This document shows positions 8,460-16,910 of a stretch of DNA of 64,000 bases, one piece after another; positions within the stretch are counted from its first letter, which is position 1; the number at the start of each line of letters is the position of its first letter. The translations under genes and the position numbers were made by a program. The notes under the pieces are model-generated. The model was not told the DNA's origin, did no database searches, and worked only from the letters and a program-made list of their open reading frames with translations. The DNA is from Aquibium microcysteis (GTDB lineage: Bacteria > Pseudomonadota > Alphaproteobacteria > Rhizobiales > Rhizobiaceae), in the NCBI RefSeq assembly GCF_014495845.1, contig NZ_CP061080.1:4082001-4146000 (forward strand), given 5' to 3'.

Positions 8460-9266
8460 TCAGGCCGGACGCGGCGTCAGCGGCTTGCGCAGCTGCCGCA
8501 GCAGCACCCGGTGGATGGTCTCGTTGCCTGCGACGACGTTGCCGCTCTCCAACATGTCCTGGCCCCCTTCGCGGTCGCTGGCGAAGCCGCCCGCCTCCCG
8601 GATGAGCAGCAGGCCGGCGGCCATGTCCCACGGCGAGAGACCGCTCTCCCAGAAGCCGTCGAGCCGCCCCGCCGCGACATAGGCCAGATCGAGCGCGGCG
8701 GCCCCCATGCGGCGGATGCCGGACACTTCGCCCATGACGTTGCGCAGTTCGATCAGCGCGTTGCCGTGGTGGCCTCGGCCGAGGTGCGGAATGCCGGTGC
8801 CGATGACGCTGTCGGAGAGCTTGGTCCGCCCTGCGACGCGGAGACGGCGGTCGTTCATGAAGGCGCCGCCGCCGCGCTCGGCCGTGTAGAGCTCGTCCAT
8901 CGCGGGGTTGTACACCAGAGCTGCCTGGAGCTGGCCCTGACGCTCGAGCGCGATCGAAATGGCGAAGATCGGGATGCCGTGCAGGAAGTTGGTCGTGCCG
9001 TCCAGCGGATCGACGATCCAGCGGTGCTGGGAATCCTCGCCCTCCACGGCGCCCCGCTCCTCCATCAGGAACGAGTAGCCGGGCCGCGCGCGCGACAGTT
9101 CCGTGAAGATGATCTCCTCGGCCTTGCGGTCGGCCTGGCTGACGTAGTCGCCGGGCCCCTTCATCGAGACCTGGAGGTTCTGCACCTCGCCGAAGTCGCG
9201 CGACAGCGAGCGGCCCGCCTTGCGCGCCGCCTCGACCATCACCCTCATGAGCGCGGAATACGCCAT
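8460..9266 (-). CDS. suhB: Inositol monophosphatase family protein (SuhB-like)
   Basis: A 268-residue magnesium-dependent phosphatase. The metal-binding motifs are FLMEERG (E69/E70), VDPLDGTTNF (D86, D89) and LSPWDMAAGLLLIREAGG, the full set of the IMPase family. It probably hydrolyses inositol-1-phosphate or related sugar phosphates; SuhB in enteric bacteria also helps ribosomal RNA processing complexes. It lies 31 bp downstream of efp in the same direction, so co-transcription with the elongation factor is likely. This pairing recurs in rhizobia and may link it to translation. Confidence 0.9.
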   Translation of the reverse strand: MAYSALMRVMVEAARKAGRSLSRDFGEVQNLQVSMKGPGDYVSQADRKAEEIIFTELSRARPGYSFLMEERGAVEGEDSQHRWIVDPLDGTTNFLHGIPIFAISIALERQGQLQAALVYNPAMDELYTAERGGGAFMNDRRLRVAGRTKLSDSVIGTGIPHLGRGHHGNALIELRNVMGEVSGIRRMGAAALDLAYVAAGRLDGFWESGLSPWDMAAGLLLIREAGGFASDREGGQDMLESGNVVAGNETIHRVLLRQLRKPLTPRPA

Positions 9267-9297
9267 TCGATCCAGTCCCGTCCGGGTGTTCGGCGCG

Positions 9298-9864
9298 TCA
9301 GTCGGCGCGGCGGATGTAGGTGATCTCGTTGGTGTCGACGAGAATCTTCTCGCCGGCCGAGATGAAGGGCGGCACCAGCACGCGGATGCCGTTCTCGAGC
9401 ACGGCCGGCTTGTAGGACGACGCGGCGGTCTGCCCCTTCACCACCGGATCAGCCTCGGTGATGGTGAGCACCACCTGGTCGGGCAGAGAAATGCCGATCG
9501 GCTTCTCCTCGTAGAGTTCCACCGTCACGGTCATGCCGTCCTGCAGGAAGGCGGCGCGGTCGCCGACGAAATCCTTCTGCAGTTCGAGCTGCTCGTAGCT
9601 CTCGGTGTCCATGAACACCAGCGCATCGCCCTGCTCGTAGAGGAAGGAGAAGTCCTTCTGCTCGAGGCGAACCTTCTCGACCGTCTCGGCCGAGCGGAAA
9701 CGCTCGTTGAGCTTGGTGCCGTCGATCAGGTTCTTCAGCTCGACCTGATTGTAGGCGCCGCCCTTGCCGGGCTTGACCGCATTCGTCCGGACCGCGACCC
9801 AGAGACCGCCATTGTGTTCGATCACGTTGCCTGGACGGATTTCGTTGCCGTTGATCTTGGCCAT
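9298..9864 (-). CDS. efp: Translation elongation factor P
   Basis: A 188-residue EF-P that rescues ribosomes stalled at polyproline. The start at 9864 gives the canonical N-terminus [14 protein letters not shown]. The modification-site loop [12 protein letters not shown] carries K34, the lysine that EpmA beta-lysylates in other bacteria, so that type of modification is expected. The three beta-barrel domains are complete, ending [17 protein letters not shown]. It is followed 31 bp later by the inositol monophosphatase gene. No upstream start is needed, although the frame stays open further. Confidence 0.97.
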   Translation of the reverse strand: MAKINGNEIRPGNVIEHNGGLWVAVRTNAVKPGKGGAYNQVELKNLIDGTKLNERFRSAETVEKVRLEQKDFSFLYEQGDALVFMDTESYEQLELQKDFVGDRAAFLQDGMTVTVELYEEKPIGISLPDQVVLTITEADPVVKGQTAASSYKPAVLENGIRVLVPPFISAGEKILVDTNEITYIRRAD

Positions 9865-9976
9865 TCTTGCATCTTTCGGAAGAGCTGGACCCCGAGAGGC
9901 CGTTTCGGCGCCTCCAAGACCATAAATCGCATCGGGAGGCAAGAGTTGCCGTCCGCGGGCGCCGGGACGCGTTCAG

Positions 9977-11035
9977 CTACAGCCGGTTGGCGCGCTCGAT
10001 CGCCTGCTTCTGTTCCTCCGCCGTCAGCCCCCGGAGGAAGTCCTCCATCTCCAGGTCGCGAAGGCCTGCCCGCCGCGCCTTGATGTACCAGGCAGCCGCC
10101 AGGATCGGGTCCGGCTCGGTGCCGAGTGCGTAGACGTAGAGCTTGGCGAGGCGGTTCTGCGCCGCCACGTTTCCCGCCTCGGCGGCCCGCCGCATCCAGC
10201 CGAAGCCCGCGTCGTAGTCGATCCTGCCGCCCCGCCCCTCGACCAGCCAGGTCGCGAGATCCAGCTGCGCGGAATCGAAGTTCTGCATCGCCGCCATCGC
10301 GAGGTAGTTGCGAGCCTTGATATCGTCCGGCGGACCGAGCACGCCGGTGGTGTAGATCTGCGCCATGGCATACTGGGCATCGGCCAGGCCTGCGCGGGCG
10401 GCCTGCTCGTAGTAGGGAACGGCCTTGCCCATGCCCTTGGGCCCGCGCTCGCGATCCACGAGCATCTGGGCGTAATTGAAGGCGGCCAGCCGGTTGCCGG
10501 AATCGGCGGCTTCCTTCATCAGCTCGAAGGCGCGGTCACCGTTCTTTTCGGCGAACTTCCCGTCGATCATCAGCAGCGCATACTGGAACTTCGCTTCGGG
10601 AATGCCGGCCTCGGCCGCCTTGCGGTACCATTCGGCGGCCTCGGCCGGCTTGCGGGGGACCCCGAGCCCTCTCGACAGGATTTCGGCCACCAGCGTCTGC
10701 GCGGCCCCGTCGCCCTTCTCGGCCCGCGGCAGCGCGAGATTGTAGGCGGTGATGTAGAGCCCGCGCTGGAACGCGCCGAAGGCCTCGTCCGGCGCCTTTG
10801 CGCCGAAGCGGGAGGGAATGGCGGGCGCCGAGAGCAGGGTGGTCGGTGTCTCCCCGGATGCGGTGGGGGCCTTGCCGATCGCGTCAGGGGCCACCGGCAC
10901 CACTCCGCGGGCGAGCGCGGGCGCATCGGCGGGAAGCTCGGCCGGCGGCGGCGCAAGCTCGTCGACCAGCGCCGGCGCGGGGCCGGACGCCGCCGTCAGG
11001 AACAGCAAGGCGAGGGCCAGCCGCCCAGGCGTCAC
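9977..11035 (-). CDS. Secreted Sel1/TPR-repeat protein
   Basis: A 352-residue exported protein. The GTG start at 11035 overlaps the stop of the ThiE-like gene by four bases (GTGA) and begins a signal peptide (VTPGRLALALLFLTAASGPAPA). A Pro/Ala-rich linker is followed by at least five Sel1-type helical repeats, for example PAEAAEWYRKAAEAGIPEAKFQYALLM, MGKAVPYYEQAARAGLADAQYAMAQIY and YDAGFGWMRRAAEAGNVAAQNRLAKLY. Such repeats mediate protein-protein contacts; rhizobial relatives include periplasmic envelope and exopolysaccharide regulators. The coupling to the ThiE-like gene looks stable but has no obvious functional meaning. Confidence 0.85.
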   Translation of the reverse strand: MTPGRLALALLFLTAASGPAPALVDELAPPPAELPADAPALARGVVPVAPDAIGKAPTASGETPTTLLSAPAIPSRFGAKAPDEAFGAFQRGLYITAYNLALPRAEKGDGAAQTLVAEILSRGLGVPRKPAEAAEWYRKAAEAGIPEAKFQYALLMIDGKFAEKNGDRAFELMKEAADSGNRLAAFNYAQMLVDRERGPKGMGKAVPYYEQAARAGLADAQYAMAQIYTTGVLGPPDDIKARNYLAMAAMQNFDSAQLDLATWLVEGRGGRIDYDAGFGWMRRAAEAGNVAAQNRLAKLYVYALGTEPDPILAAAWYIKARRAGLRDLEMEDFLRGLTAEEQKQAIERANRL

Positions 11036-11688
11036 GTCTCGGCCTCGAGCGTCGGCATCGCTTCGTCCAGCAGGCGGTTCGCCTCGGCCACCGCCGCCGC
11101 AGGGTCCGTTGCCCCGAACACCGCCGCCGAGACGGCGACGAACTCGACGCCCGTGCGGGCGACGTCGGCGACGGAGGCGATATCGCTGCCGGCCATCACG
11201 ATGCAGGGCACCTCGATCATCTCCGCCCACCAGGCCCCCAGAGTGAGGTTCCGATGATGTGGAGCCGGCGTATTGTCGTAGCCGAAGCGGCCGAAGAAGA
11301 GGTAGTCGGGTCTGAGTTCGCCGAGGTCCAGGGCGTCGTCGCGGGTCTTGGCGCCGCCAGTACCCACCATCATCTTGTCCTGCAACCGGTCGATCGCGTC
11401 GGCCAGCACGTCCGGCTTGCCCTCGACATGGACGCCGTCGGCCTTGACCCGCGCCGCCACGCGCGTGTCGCCCGCGATCATCGCGGCGGCGCCCCGGGCC
11501 TGGATCACCGGCACGAGGACCTCCGCGAGCTTCTGGAAGGCCGCGTCGTCGAGGCCATACTGCGGCAGGATCACCGACGCGACGTCGCCACCCGAGAGCG
11601 CGGCCTCGAGAGCGGCAGCGCCGACGTCCTCAGGAGCGATCAGCACGAGGCGGCAGCGGATTGGGGCGTCGTCGGTCATGGTATCCAT
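11032..11688 (-). CDS. ThiE/TenI-like TIM-barrel protein
   Basis: A protein of about 218 residues from an ATG at 11688 (an alternative ATG is at 11679). It has thiamine-phosphate-synthase-like order: an N-terminal strand RLVLIAPED, GDTRVAARVKADGVHVEG, VGTGGAKTRDDAL, DYLFFGRFG and a terminal GVEFVAVSAAVFG. Several hallmark residues of active ThiE, such as the HLGQ/D pair and the pyrophosphate-binding VGP element, are altered (HVEG, FGRFG). It is probably a ThiE paralogue rather than the main enzyme. No other thiamine gene is near. It is translationally coupled to the Sel1 protein. Confidence 0.75.
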   Translation of the reverse strand: MDTMTDDAPIRCRLVLIAPEDVGAAALEAALSGGDVASVILPQYGLDDAAFQKLAEVLVPVIQARGAAAMIAGDTRVAARVKADGVHVEGKPDVLADAIDRLQDKMMVGTGGAKTRDDALDLGELRPDYLFFGRFGYDNTPAPHHRNLTLGAWWAEMIEVPCIVMAGSDIASVADVARTGVEFVAVSAAVFGATDPAAAVAEANRLLDEAMPTLEAET

Positions 11689-11847
11689 CTCGGGCAGGCC
11701 TATGGAGCCGGATCGTGGTCTCAATTTGGCATAGACAAGTGCAGGACGCATTGCCAGCGCCGCGCTTTCGGCAGTCCAGCCGCCGTTTCGGCTCGCAATC
11801 GCCGGCCGGAGCGTCTATCGCTGCGCCTCCTCCGACGTGACCCCGCC

Positions 11848-12618
11848 ATGGACGCCCTTCCCACCGATCCCTTCTTCTACGCCGCCGCCATCCCCGCGGT
11901 GATTCTCGTCGGCCTCGCGAAGGGCGGGCTTGGCGGCGCCATGGGGTTTCTCGGGGTGCCGGTGATGGCGCTGGCGATCTCCCCCATTCAGGCGGCCGCC
12001 ATCCTGCTGCCGATCCTCGTCGTCATGGACATGGTCTCGCTCTGGTCGTGGCGCGGCAATCATCACCTCCCCACGCTCGCCGTGCTCCTGCCCGGCGCCA
12101 TGGCCGGCATCGGGCTCGGCTGGCTGACGGCCGCCGTCGTCACGCCCGACATCGTCCGCCTCATCCTGGGCATCGTCACCACGGTTTTCGTGCTCCGCTG
12201 GCTTTGGCAGAAATATGCGCGCTCCGACGTCGCGGCCCCGCAGCGTCCCCTGTTCGGCGTGTTCTGGGGCCTCGTCAGCGGCTTCACCAGCTTCGTGGCC
12301 CATGCCGGCGGGCCGCCTTTCCAGGTCTACGTGCTGCCGCAGCGCCTGGCGCCCGCGCTCTACGTGGGAACCAGCGTCATCTATTTCGCCGTGGTGAACG
12401 CGGTGAAGCTGGTGCCCTACTTCGCGCTCGGCCAGTTCGACGCCGCCAATCTGGCGGCTTCGGCGATCCTGCTGCCGCTCGCGCCGGTCGCCACCCTGCT
12501 CGGCGCCTTCATCGTTCGCCGGCTGAAGCCGGAGGCCTTCTACGGCCTCACTTACGCGACCGTCATGGTCGTCGCGCTGAAGCTGCTCTGGGACGGCCTG
12601 TCGGCGCTCTTGACGTGA
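11848..12618 (+). CDS. TauE/SafE family sulfite or organic-anion exporter
   Basis: A 256-residue membrane protein with about eight transmembrane helices in two homologous halves. The repeated signatures GLAKGGLGGAMGFLGVPVMAL (first half) and GLVSGFTSFVAHAGGPPFQVYVLPQ (second half) identify the TSUP family, which moves sulfite, sulfoacetate and other anions across the inner membrane. The start at 11848 is the first ATG in a good context. A second, more divergent TSUP gene lies at 17442-18224 in this window. The substrate is unknown, and no sulfur-metabolism gene is adjacent. Confidence 0.85.
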   Translation: MDALPTDPFFYAAAIPAVILVGLAKGGLGGAMGFLGVPVMALAISPIQAAAILLPILVVMDMVSLWSWRGNHHLPTLAVLLPGAMAGIGLGWLTAAVVTPDIVRLILGIVTTVFVLRWLWQKYARSDVAAPQRPLFGVFWGLVSGFTSFVAHAGGPPFQVYVLPQRLAPALYVGTSVIYFAVVNAVKLVPYFALGQFDAANLAASAILLPLAPVATLLGAFIVRRLKPEAFYGLTYATVMVVALKLLWDGLSALLT

Positions 12619-12702
12619 CCGGGCCTGGAATGCTGCACCTGCGTAATCAACTGTGATTCGCCGCGACGGAACTTCGCCCGAATCACCGACTTTTCCCACG
12701 CC

Positions 12703-13938
12703 ATGTCTCAGATGCCCGCTCCCTCGCGCGACACGCGCCTCGACGTCTTTCGCGCGCTGGCGCTGGTCACGATCTACGTGAACCACGTGCCGGGCACGAT
12801 CTACGAAAACCTGACCCACAAGAACGCCGGCTTCTCCGACGCGGCCGAGGCCTTCGTGCTGATCTCCGGAATTGCCGCAGGCTTCGCCTACGGGACGAAG
12901 TTCCAGCCGGGCCGCCGACTGCTGACCACGCTGCGGGCCTGGCGGCGCGCGGGCGTGCTCTACGTGGCGCACATCATGACCACCATCGTCACGCTCGGCA
13001 TCTTCGCGGCCGGTGCGCTGTGGTTCGCCGAGCCCGCACTGATGGGGAGCATCAACATCCAGGCGGTCGTCCAATCGCCCGTGGAAGCCCTGTTCGGGCT
13101 CGTCTCGCTTGGCCACCAGCTGGGCTACAACAACATCCTGTCGATGTACGCGGTCGTGCTGCTGATGCTGCCCGGCTTCCTCCTGCTCATGCGCTTCGGG
13201 CTGGGTCCGCTGCTGGCCGTCTCCTTCGCCCTCTGGCTCGGGGCGGGATTGTGGCGGGTCGGACCGGTCAACTACCCGCAGGACGGGCTGTGGTTCCTGA
13301 ACCCGCTGTCCTGGCAGTTCCTCTTCGTCATCGGCCTGTCGGGAGCCGTCCATGTCCGGCGCGGCGGGACGATTCCCTTCGTGCCCTGGCTCGCCGCCGC
13401 GGCGCTCACCTACCTCCTCGTCGGCTTCGCCTGGGTGCGCATCCCGCTCTGGGGCATCGACGTCTCGATGGGCCTGCCGGCGGTGCTGACCGGCTTCGAC
13501 AAGACCTTCCTGTCGGCGCCGCGCCTGCTGCACGTGCTGGCCGCCGCCTACCTGATCGTCACGATCGCGCCGCTCAACGCGCTCGCCCGCACCGATCCGC
13601 GCAACCCGCTGGCCGTGCTCGGCCGGCACGCGCTGCCCGTGTTCATCGCGGGGACGCTGCTCGCCATGGCCGGACAGGTGCTGAAGCAGGTTCTCGCCGG
13701 AAGTCTCGCGCTCGACACCGCGCTGATTGCCGGCGGCATCGCGCTTCAGTTCGCGCTCGCCTTCTGGTTGGAGTGGCTCGGACGGCTGGAGAAGCAGGTG
13801 GCGGCCCGCCCGGTCGGCGGCGGCCGGGAGCAGGCCCCGCTGCCTGCCTGGCCCGCCTCCCAGCCGAAGGCGGCCTCTCCGGCGGGCGCCGCCGCATTCG
13901 ACCGCGCCGCCGCGATTTCGCCGAGGACGTCCTTGTAG
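12703..13938 (+). CDS. opgC: OpgC-type membrane acyltransferase
   Basis: A 411-residue polytopic membrane protein with about ten helices. It matches OpgC, the succinyltransferase that decorates osmoregulated periplasmic glucans in rhizobia. The diagnostic N-terminus is DTRLDVFRALALVTIYVNHVPGTIYE, followed by FSDAAEAFVLISGIAAGFAYG and LGHQLGYNNILSMYAVVLLMLPGF. The last 50 residues (from about 360) are a Pro/Ala/Arg-rich soluble tail with no family resemblance and may be of recent origin; the antisense strand over that tail carries an unrelated open frame. No opgG/opgH genes are in view. Confidence 0.88.
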   Translation: MSQMPAPSRDTRLDVFRALALVTIYVNHVPGTIYENLTHKNAGFSDAAEAFVLISGIAAGFAYGTKFQPGRRLLTTLRAWRRAGVLYVAHIMTTIVTLGIFAAGALWFAEPALMGSINIQAVVQSPVEALFGLVSLGHQLGYNNILSMYAVVLLMLPGFLLLMRFGLGPLLAVSFALWLGAGLWRVGPVNYPQDGLWFLNPLSWQFLFVIGLSGAVHVRRGGTIPFVPWLAAAALTYLLVGFAWVRIPLWGIDVSMGLPAVLTGFDKTFLSAPRLLHVLAAAYLIVTIAPLNALARTDPRNPLAVLGRHALPVFIAGTLLAMAGQVLKQVLAGSLALDTALIAGGIALQFALAFWLEWLGRLEKQVAARPVGGGREQAPLPAWPASQPKAASPAGAAAFDRAAAISPRTSL

Positions 13939-14105
13939 TCGGTCGCGATCGTCTCGCCGGCCCGCGCCGACGCGTCCAGGCCGACATGATCCTGCAGGAT
14001 CGGCGCGACGGTCAGCGGCCGCATCTTCTCGTCGAGCTTCAGTTCCGGCACGCGCTTGATGCGCTGTTCGAGCGCCTTCTTCTTTTATGCGGAGAGTTTT
14101 TGCAT
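13746..14105 (-). pseudogene. Possible remnant ORF with early stop, antisense to opgC 3' end
   Basis: On the minus strand an ATG at 14105 reads MQKLSA, then a TAA at 14085-14087. The same frame then runs on through KKKALEQRIKRVPELKLDEK, MRPLTVAPILQDHVGLDAS and ETIATDYKDVLGEIAAA before turning into low-complexity sequence over the end of opgC. The charged, amphipathic run looks more protein-like than chance, and changing the single TAA codon would join it. A GTG at 14051 could also start translation after the stop. The family is not recognised. This could equally be a fortuitous open frame in GC-rich DNA. Confidence 0.25.
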
Positions 14106-14233
14106 GAGCTCGACGCCGTTGCGGCTTGACGTCGACACCCCCGCGCTTGCGGCCGGGCTCGGAGCAGGTCACTCTTGCGTCGGCGCGAGACACACCATAG
14201 GCCATCGACGCCACCAAATGAAGGGGAGGTCGC

Positions 14234-15907
14234 ATGGAAGCCAGGCACGCAGGCGCGGCGGGAGCCGCAGCAGGGATGTACGACGAGGGGCTCGGCCGTA
14301 ACCCGGCCAATCACCAGCCGCTCACGCCGCTGACCTATCTGGAGCGCGCGGCGCGGACCTTTCCGGACCAGACGGCGGTCATCCATGGCGAGGCGAAGCT
14401 GACCTATGCGCGCTTCTACGCGCGCAGCCGCATGCTGGCCTCCGCGCTCGCCGGCAAAGGCATCGGCAAGGGCGACACGGTGACGGTGATGCTCTCCAAC
14501 ACGCCGGCCATGCTGGAAGCGCATTTCGGGGTGCCGATGGTCAAGGCGGTGCTGCATTCGCTCAACACCCGCCTGGATGCGGCGATCATCGCCTTCCAGC
14601 TCGACCACGCCGAAACCAGGGTGCTCATCGTCGATCGCGAGTTTTCCGCCGTCGTGCGCCAGGCGCTGGACCTTGCGACCGTCCGGCCCCTCGTCATCGA
14701 CTACGACGACCCCGAATATCCTGCCGACGCCCCCTATCCCAAGGGAGAGCGCATCGGCACGGTCGACTACGAGGCCTTCGTGGCATCGGGCGATCCCGCC
14801 TTCGAATGGTCCATGCCCGACGACGAGTGGGACGCGATCTCGCTCAACTACACGTCCGGCACGACCGGCAATCCGAAGGGCGTCGTCTACCACCATCGCG
14901 GTGCGGCGCTGATGGCGTATTCGAACACCATCCATGCCGGCATGGGGCGGCACCCCGTCTATCTCTGGACGCTGCCGATGTTCCACTGCAACGGCTGGTG
15001 CTTCCCCTGGACGCTCGCCGTCCAGGCCGGCACCCATGTGTGCCTGCGCTGGGTGCGGGCGAAAGCCATGTACGACGCCATCGCCGACCACGGCGTAACG
15101 CATCTCTGCGGCGCACCCATCGTCATGTCGACGCTGATCAACGCGCCCGAGTCCGACAAGCGCGCCTTTTCGCAGACGGTCTGCTTCAACACCGCGGCCG
15201 CCCCGCCGCCGGAAGCCGTGCTGGCCGGCATGGCCGATGCGGGCTTCATGGTCACCCATCTCTACGGCCTCACCGAGACCTACGGTCCTGCCGTGGTGAA
15301 CGAGTGGAAGGGCGAGTGGGATGCGCTCGACCGCGGCGCGCGCTCGGCGAAGAAGGCGCGCCAGGGCGTCCGCTATGCGGCCCTCGACGCACTCACGGTG
15401 ATGAATCCCGAAACGATGACGCGCACCCCCGCCGACGGCGAGACGATCGGCGAGGTCATGTTCCGCGGCAACATCGTCATGAAGGGCTACCTGAAGAACC
15501 GGGCGGCGACGGAGGAGGCGCTGGCCGGCGGCTGGTTCCACTCCGGCGATCTCGGCGTCATGCACCCCGACGGCTACATCCAGCTGAAGGACAGGTCGAA
15601 GGACATCATCATCTCCGGCGGCGAAAACATCTCCTCGATCGAGGTCGAGGACGCGCTCTACAAGCATCCGGCCGTCGCCTCCTGCGGCGTGGTCGCGAAG
15701 CCGGACGAGAAGTGGGGCGAGACGCCGATCGCCTATGTCGAGCTGAAGCCCGGCAGGACGGCCACCGAGGAAGAGATCCTCGCCCATTGCCGCACGCTGC
15801 TCGCGCGCTTCAAGGTTCCGAAGCAGATCGTCTTCGCCGAGATCCCGAAGACCAGCACCGGCAAGATCCAGAAGTTCCGGCTGCGGGACATGGCTAAAGC
15901 AGGCTGA
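14234..15907 (+). CDS. Acyl-CoA synthetase (AMP-forming, medium/long-chain type)
   Basis: A 557-residue adenylate-forming ligase that activates a carboxylic acid with ATP and CoA. The AMP-binding motif YTSGTTGNPKG lies at about residues 206-216. It is followed by YGLTETYGPAV (A5 motif), HSGDLGVMHPDGYIQLKDR (A7/A8 hinge) and the catalytic lysine in KTSTGKIQKF at the C-terminus. The group is the acyl-CoA synthetase set related to dimethylsulfoniopropionate/methylmercaptopropionate and medium-chain ligases. AGGGGAGG eight bases before the ATG fixes the start. It is monocistronic. The true substrate cannot be read from sequence. Confidence 0.92.
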   Translation: MEARHAGAAGAAAGMYDEGLGRNPANHQPLTPLTYLERAARTFPDQTAVIHGEAKLTYARFYARSRMLASALAGKGIGKGDTVTVMLSNTPAMLEAHFGVPMVKAVLHSLNTRLDAAIIAFQLDHAETRVLIVDREFSAVVRQALDLATVRPLVIDYDDPEYPADAPYPKGERIGTVDYEAFVASGDPAFEWSMPDDEWDAISLNYTSGTTGNPKGVVYHHRGAALMAYSNTIHAGMGRHPVYLWTLPMFHCNGWCFPWTLAVQAGTHVCLRWVRAKAMYDAIADHGVTHLCGAPIVMSTLINAPESDKRAFSQTVCFNTAAAPPPEAVLAGMADAGFMVTHLYGLTETYGPAVVNEWKGEWDALDRGARSAKKARQGVRYAALDALTVMNPETMTRTPADGETIGEVMFRGNIVMKGYLKNRAATEEALAGGWFHSGDLGVMHPDGYIQLKDRSKDIIISGGENISSIEVEDALYKHPAVASCGVVAKPDEKWGETPIAYVELKPGRTATEEEILAHCRTLLARFKVPKQIVFAEIPKTSTGKIQKFRLRDMAKAG

Positions 15908-16105
15908 ACCGGCTTGCTGCGCCGGGTGCCGCCCAGGCACCCGGTCGCGCCTGCCGACGTCGCTGCTTTTTTAGCTTTGTGCGAAATACCTAACAGTATC
16001 GATCCCGGCATTCGTCCAGACAGCATCTCGACGCCGCCACGTGCCTTTCGTCGGAAATCGAAAGGTCGCAGCGGCGAATCGCTGAAACGACGAAAGGCAT
16101 CCGAA

Positions 16106-16531
16106 ATGCAGGGCGCTGCACGCAATTTCTTCACCCTCGCCATCCTCTATGCGGTCGGCGGGCTGATGCTCGGTCTCCACATGTCCATCACCCATGATCA
16201 CGGCCAGATGCCGGTCCATGCCCACGCCATGGTGGCGGGCTGGCTCATGTCGGCGGTCTTCGCCTTCTTCTACCACCTCTTCCCCGTTGCCGGGCAGTCG
16301 CGGCTGGCCGCCGCGCATTTCTGGCTCCAGGGCCTCTCGGGCGTTGCGCTGATCGTCGGGCTCTTCTTCCTGCTCGCCGGCAATGGCGGCGTCGAGCCGC
16401 TGGTCGCGATCGCCTCGATCGGCTTCTTCGCCGGCGTCCTGCTCTTCGCCGCGATCGCCCTTCCCGCGGTCTGGCGCGGAGCGGCCCAACCCGAGCGCCG
16501 CATCCCCGCCTCGGCGCTCCAGCAACCGTGA
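16106..16531 (+). CDS. Small four-helix membrane protein, cytochrome-oxidase-like histidines
   Basis: A 141-residue membrane protein with four helices. It has a conserved-looking histidine cluster in the first loop and second helix (LHMSITHDHGQMPVHAHAMVAGW) and another His in FYHLFPVAG. The pattern recalls the heme-ligand helices of heme-copper oxidase subunit I and related small proteins found in rhizobia, so heme or metal binding is plausible but unproven. The start at 16106 is chosen because sequence upstream is not membrane-like. No partner gene is adjacent on this strand. Confidence 0.7.
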   Translation: MQGAARNFFTLAILYAVGGLMLGLHMSITHDHGQMPVHAHAMVAGWLMSAVFAFFYHLFPVAGQSRLAAAHFWLQGLSGVALIVGLFFLLAGNGGVEPLVAIASIGFFAGVLLFAAIALPAVWRGAAQPERRIPASALQQP

Positions 16532-16597
16532 TTTCGGGAAGTATATCCTTCCTCTCGACTGTACGGAGACAGCAAAAATGCCCCCGCTTGCCAGGCG

Positions 16598-16612
16598 TTA
16601 ACCCTCCATTAA
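16598..16612. promoter_or_regulatory. CtrA-type box 1 (TTAA-N7-TTAA)
   Basis: TTAACCCTCCATTAA. Read on the minus strand, with the neighbouring base, it matches the full TTAA-N7-TTAAC consensus for the cell-cycle regulator CtrA. It lies about 300 bp upstream of rcdA and just before a possible small transcript ending at 16732. Confidence 0.6.
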
Positions 16613-16732
16613 GCTTTACGGGCGTTTACTATGCCCGTCCAGTCTTCTGGATTTCAACCGAGCGGCTGGGGTCGCCCGGTTTGACGCCTCCCTGAAAACT
16701 CCTGAGAGCCGCCTCGCGCGGCTCTTTTTTTT
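16613..16732 (+). ncRNA. Candidate small RNA ending in an intrinsic terminator
   Basis: The 380-bp gap between the small membrane protein and rcdA contains a strong terminator without a gene in front of it. The DNA upstream of it has a CTTGCC element near 16587 with TTAAGC 17 bases on, a possible promoter that overlaps CtrA box 1. The presumed transcript contains two C-rich anti-Shine-Dalgarno-like runs (GCCTCCCTG and CTCCTGAG), a feature of several alphaproteobacterial small RNAs. The 5' end is a guess. The terminator might instead simply end the upstream gene's message. Confidence 0.35.
16706..16732 (+). terminator. Intrinsic terminator
   Basis: Stem GAGCCGC (16706-16712) pairs with GCGGCTC (16718-16724) around a five-base loop, followed by eight T residues (16725-16732). 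This is a textbook Rho-independent terminator on the plus strand. Confidence 0.85.
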
Positions 16733-16771
16733 GTCGCGGCTCTTCCCGGGCCGCCATCCCCCGGCGCGCCG

Positions 16772-16786
16772 TTAACCTTCTGTTAA
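16772..16786. promoter_or_regulatory. CtrA-type box 2 upstream of rcdA
   Basis: TTAACCTTCTGTTAA, again matching TTAA-N7-TTAAC on the minus strand. It lies 125 bp before the rcdA start, downstream of the terminator at 16732, and is well placed to control rcdA transcription. In Caulobacter, rcdA belongs to the CtrA regulon. Confidence 0.65.
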
Positions 16787-16910
16787 ACATCAGCTTGCCT
16801 TGCCGTGGGAGAACGCGCATTTTCGGCCGCAGCAGGCTTCAGGCCGGAACGGCAGGCGCGTAGAGGCGTTCGGATCGGTCCGCGACGGGGAGCGTTCGAG
16901 GGGTGATGTC

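Noticed and set aside
11815..15940. Long minus-strand frames opposite the exporter, opgC and acyl-CoA synthetase genes
   Set aside because: They are charged, repetitive translations without start sites or motifs; the plus-strand genes are certain.
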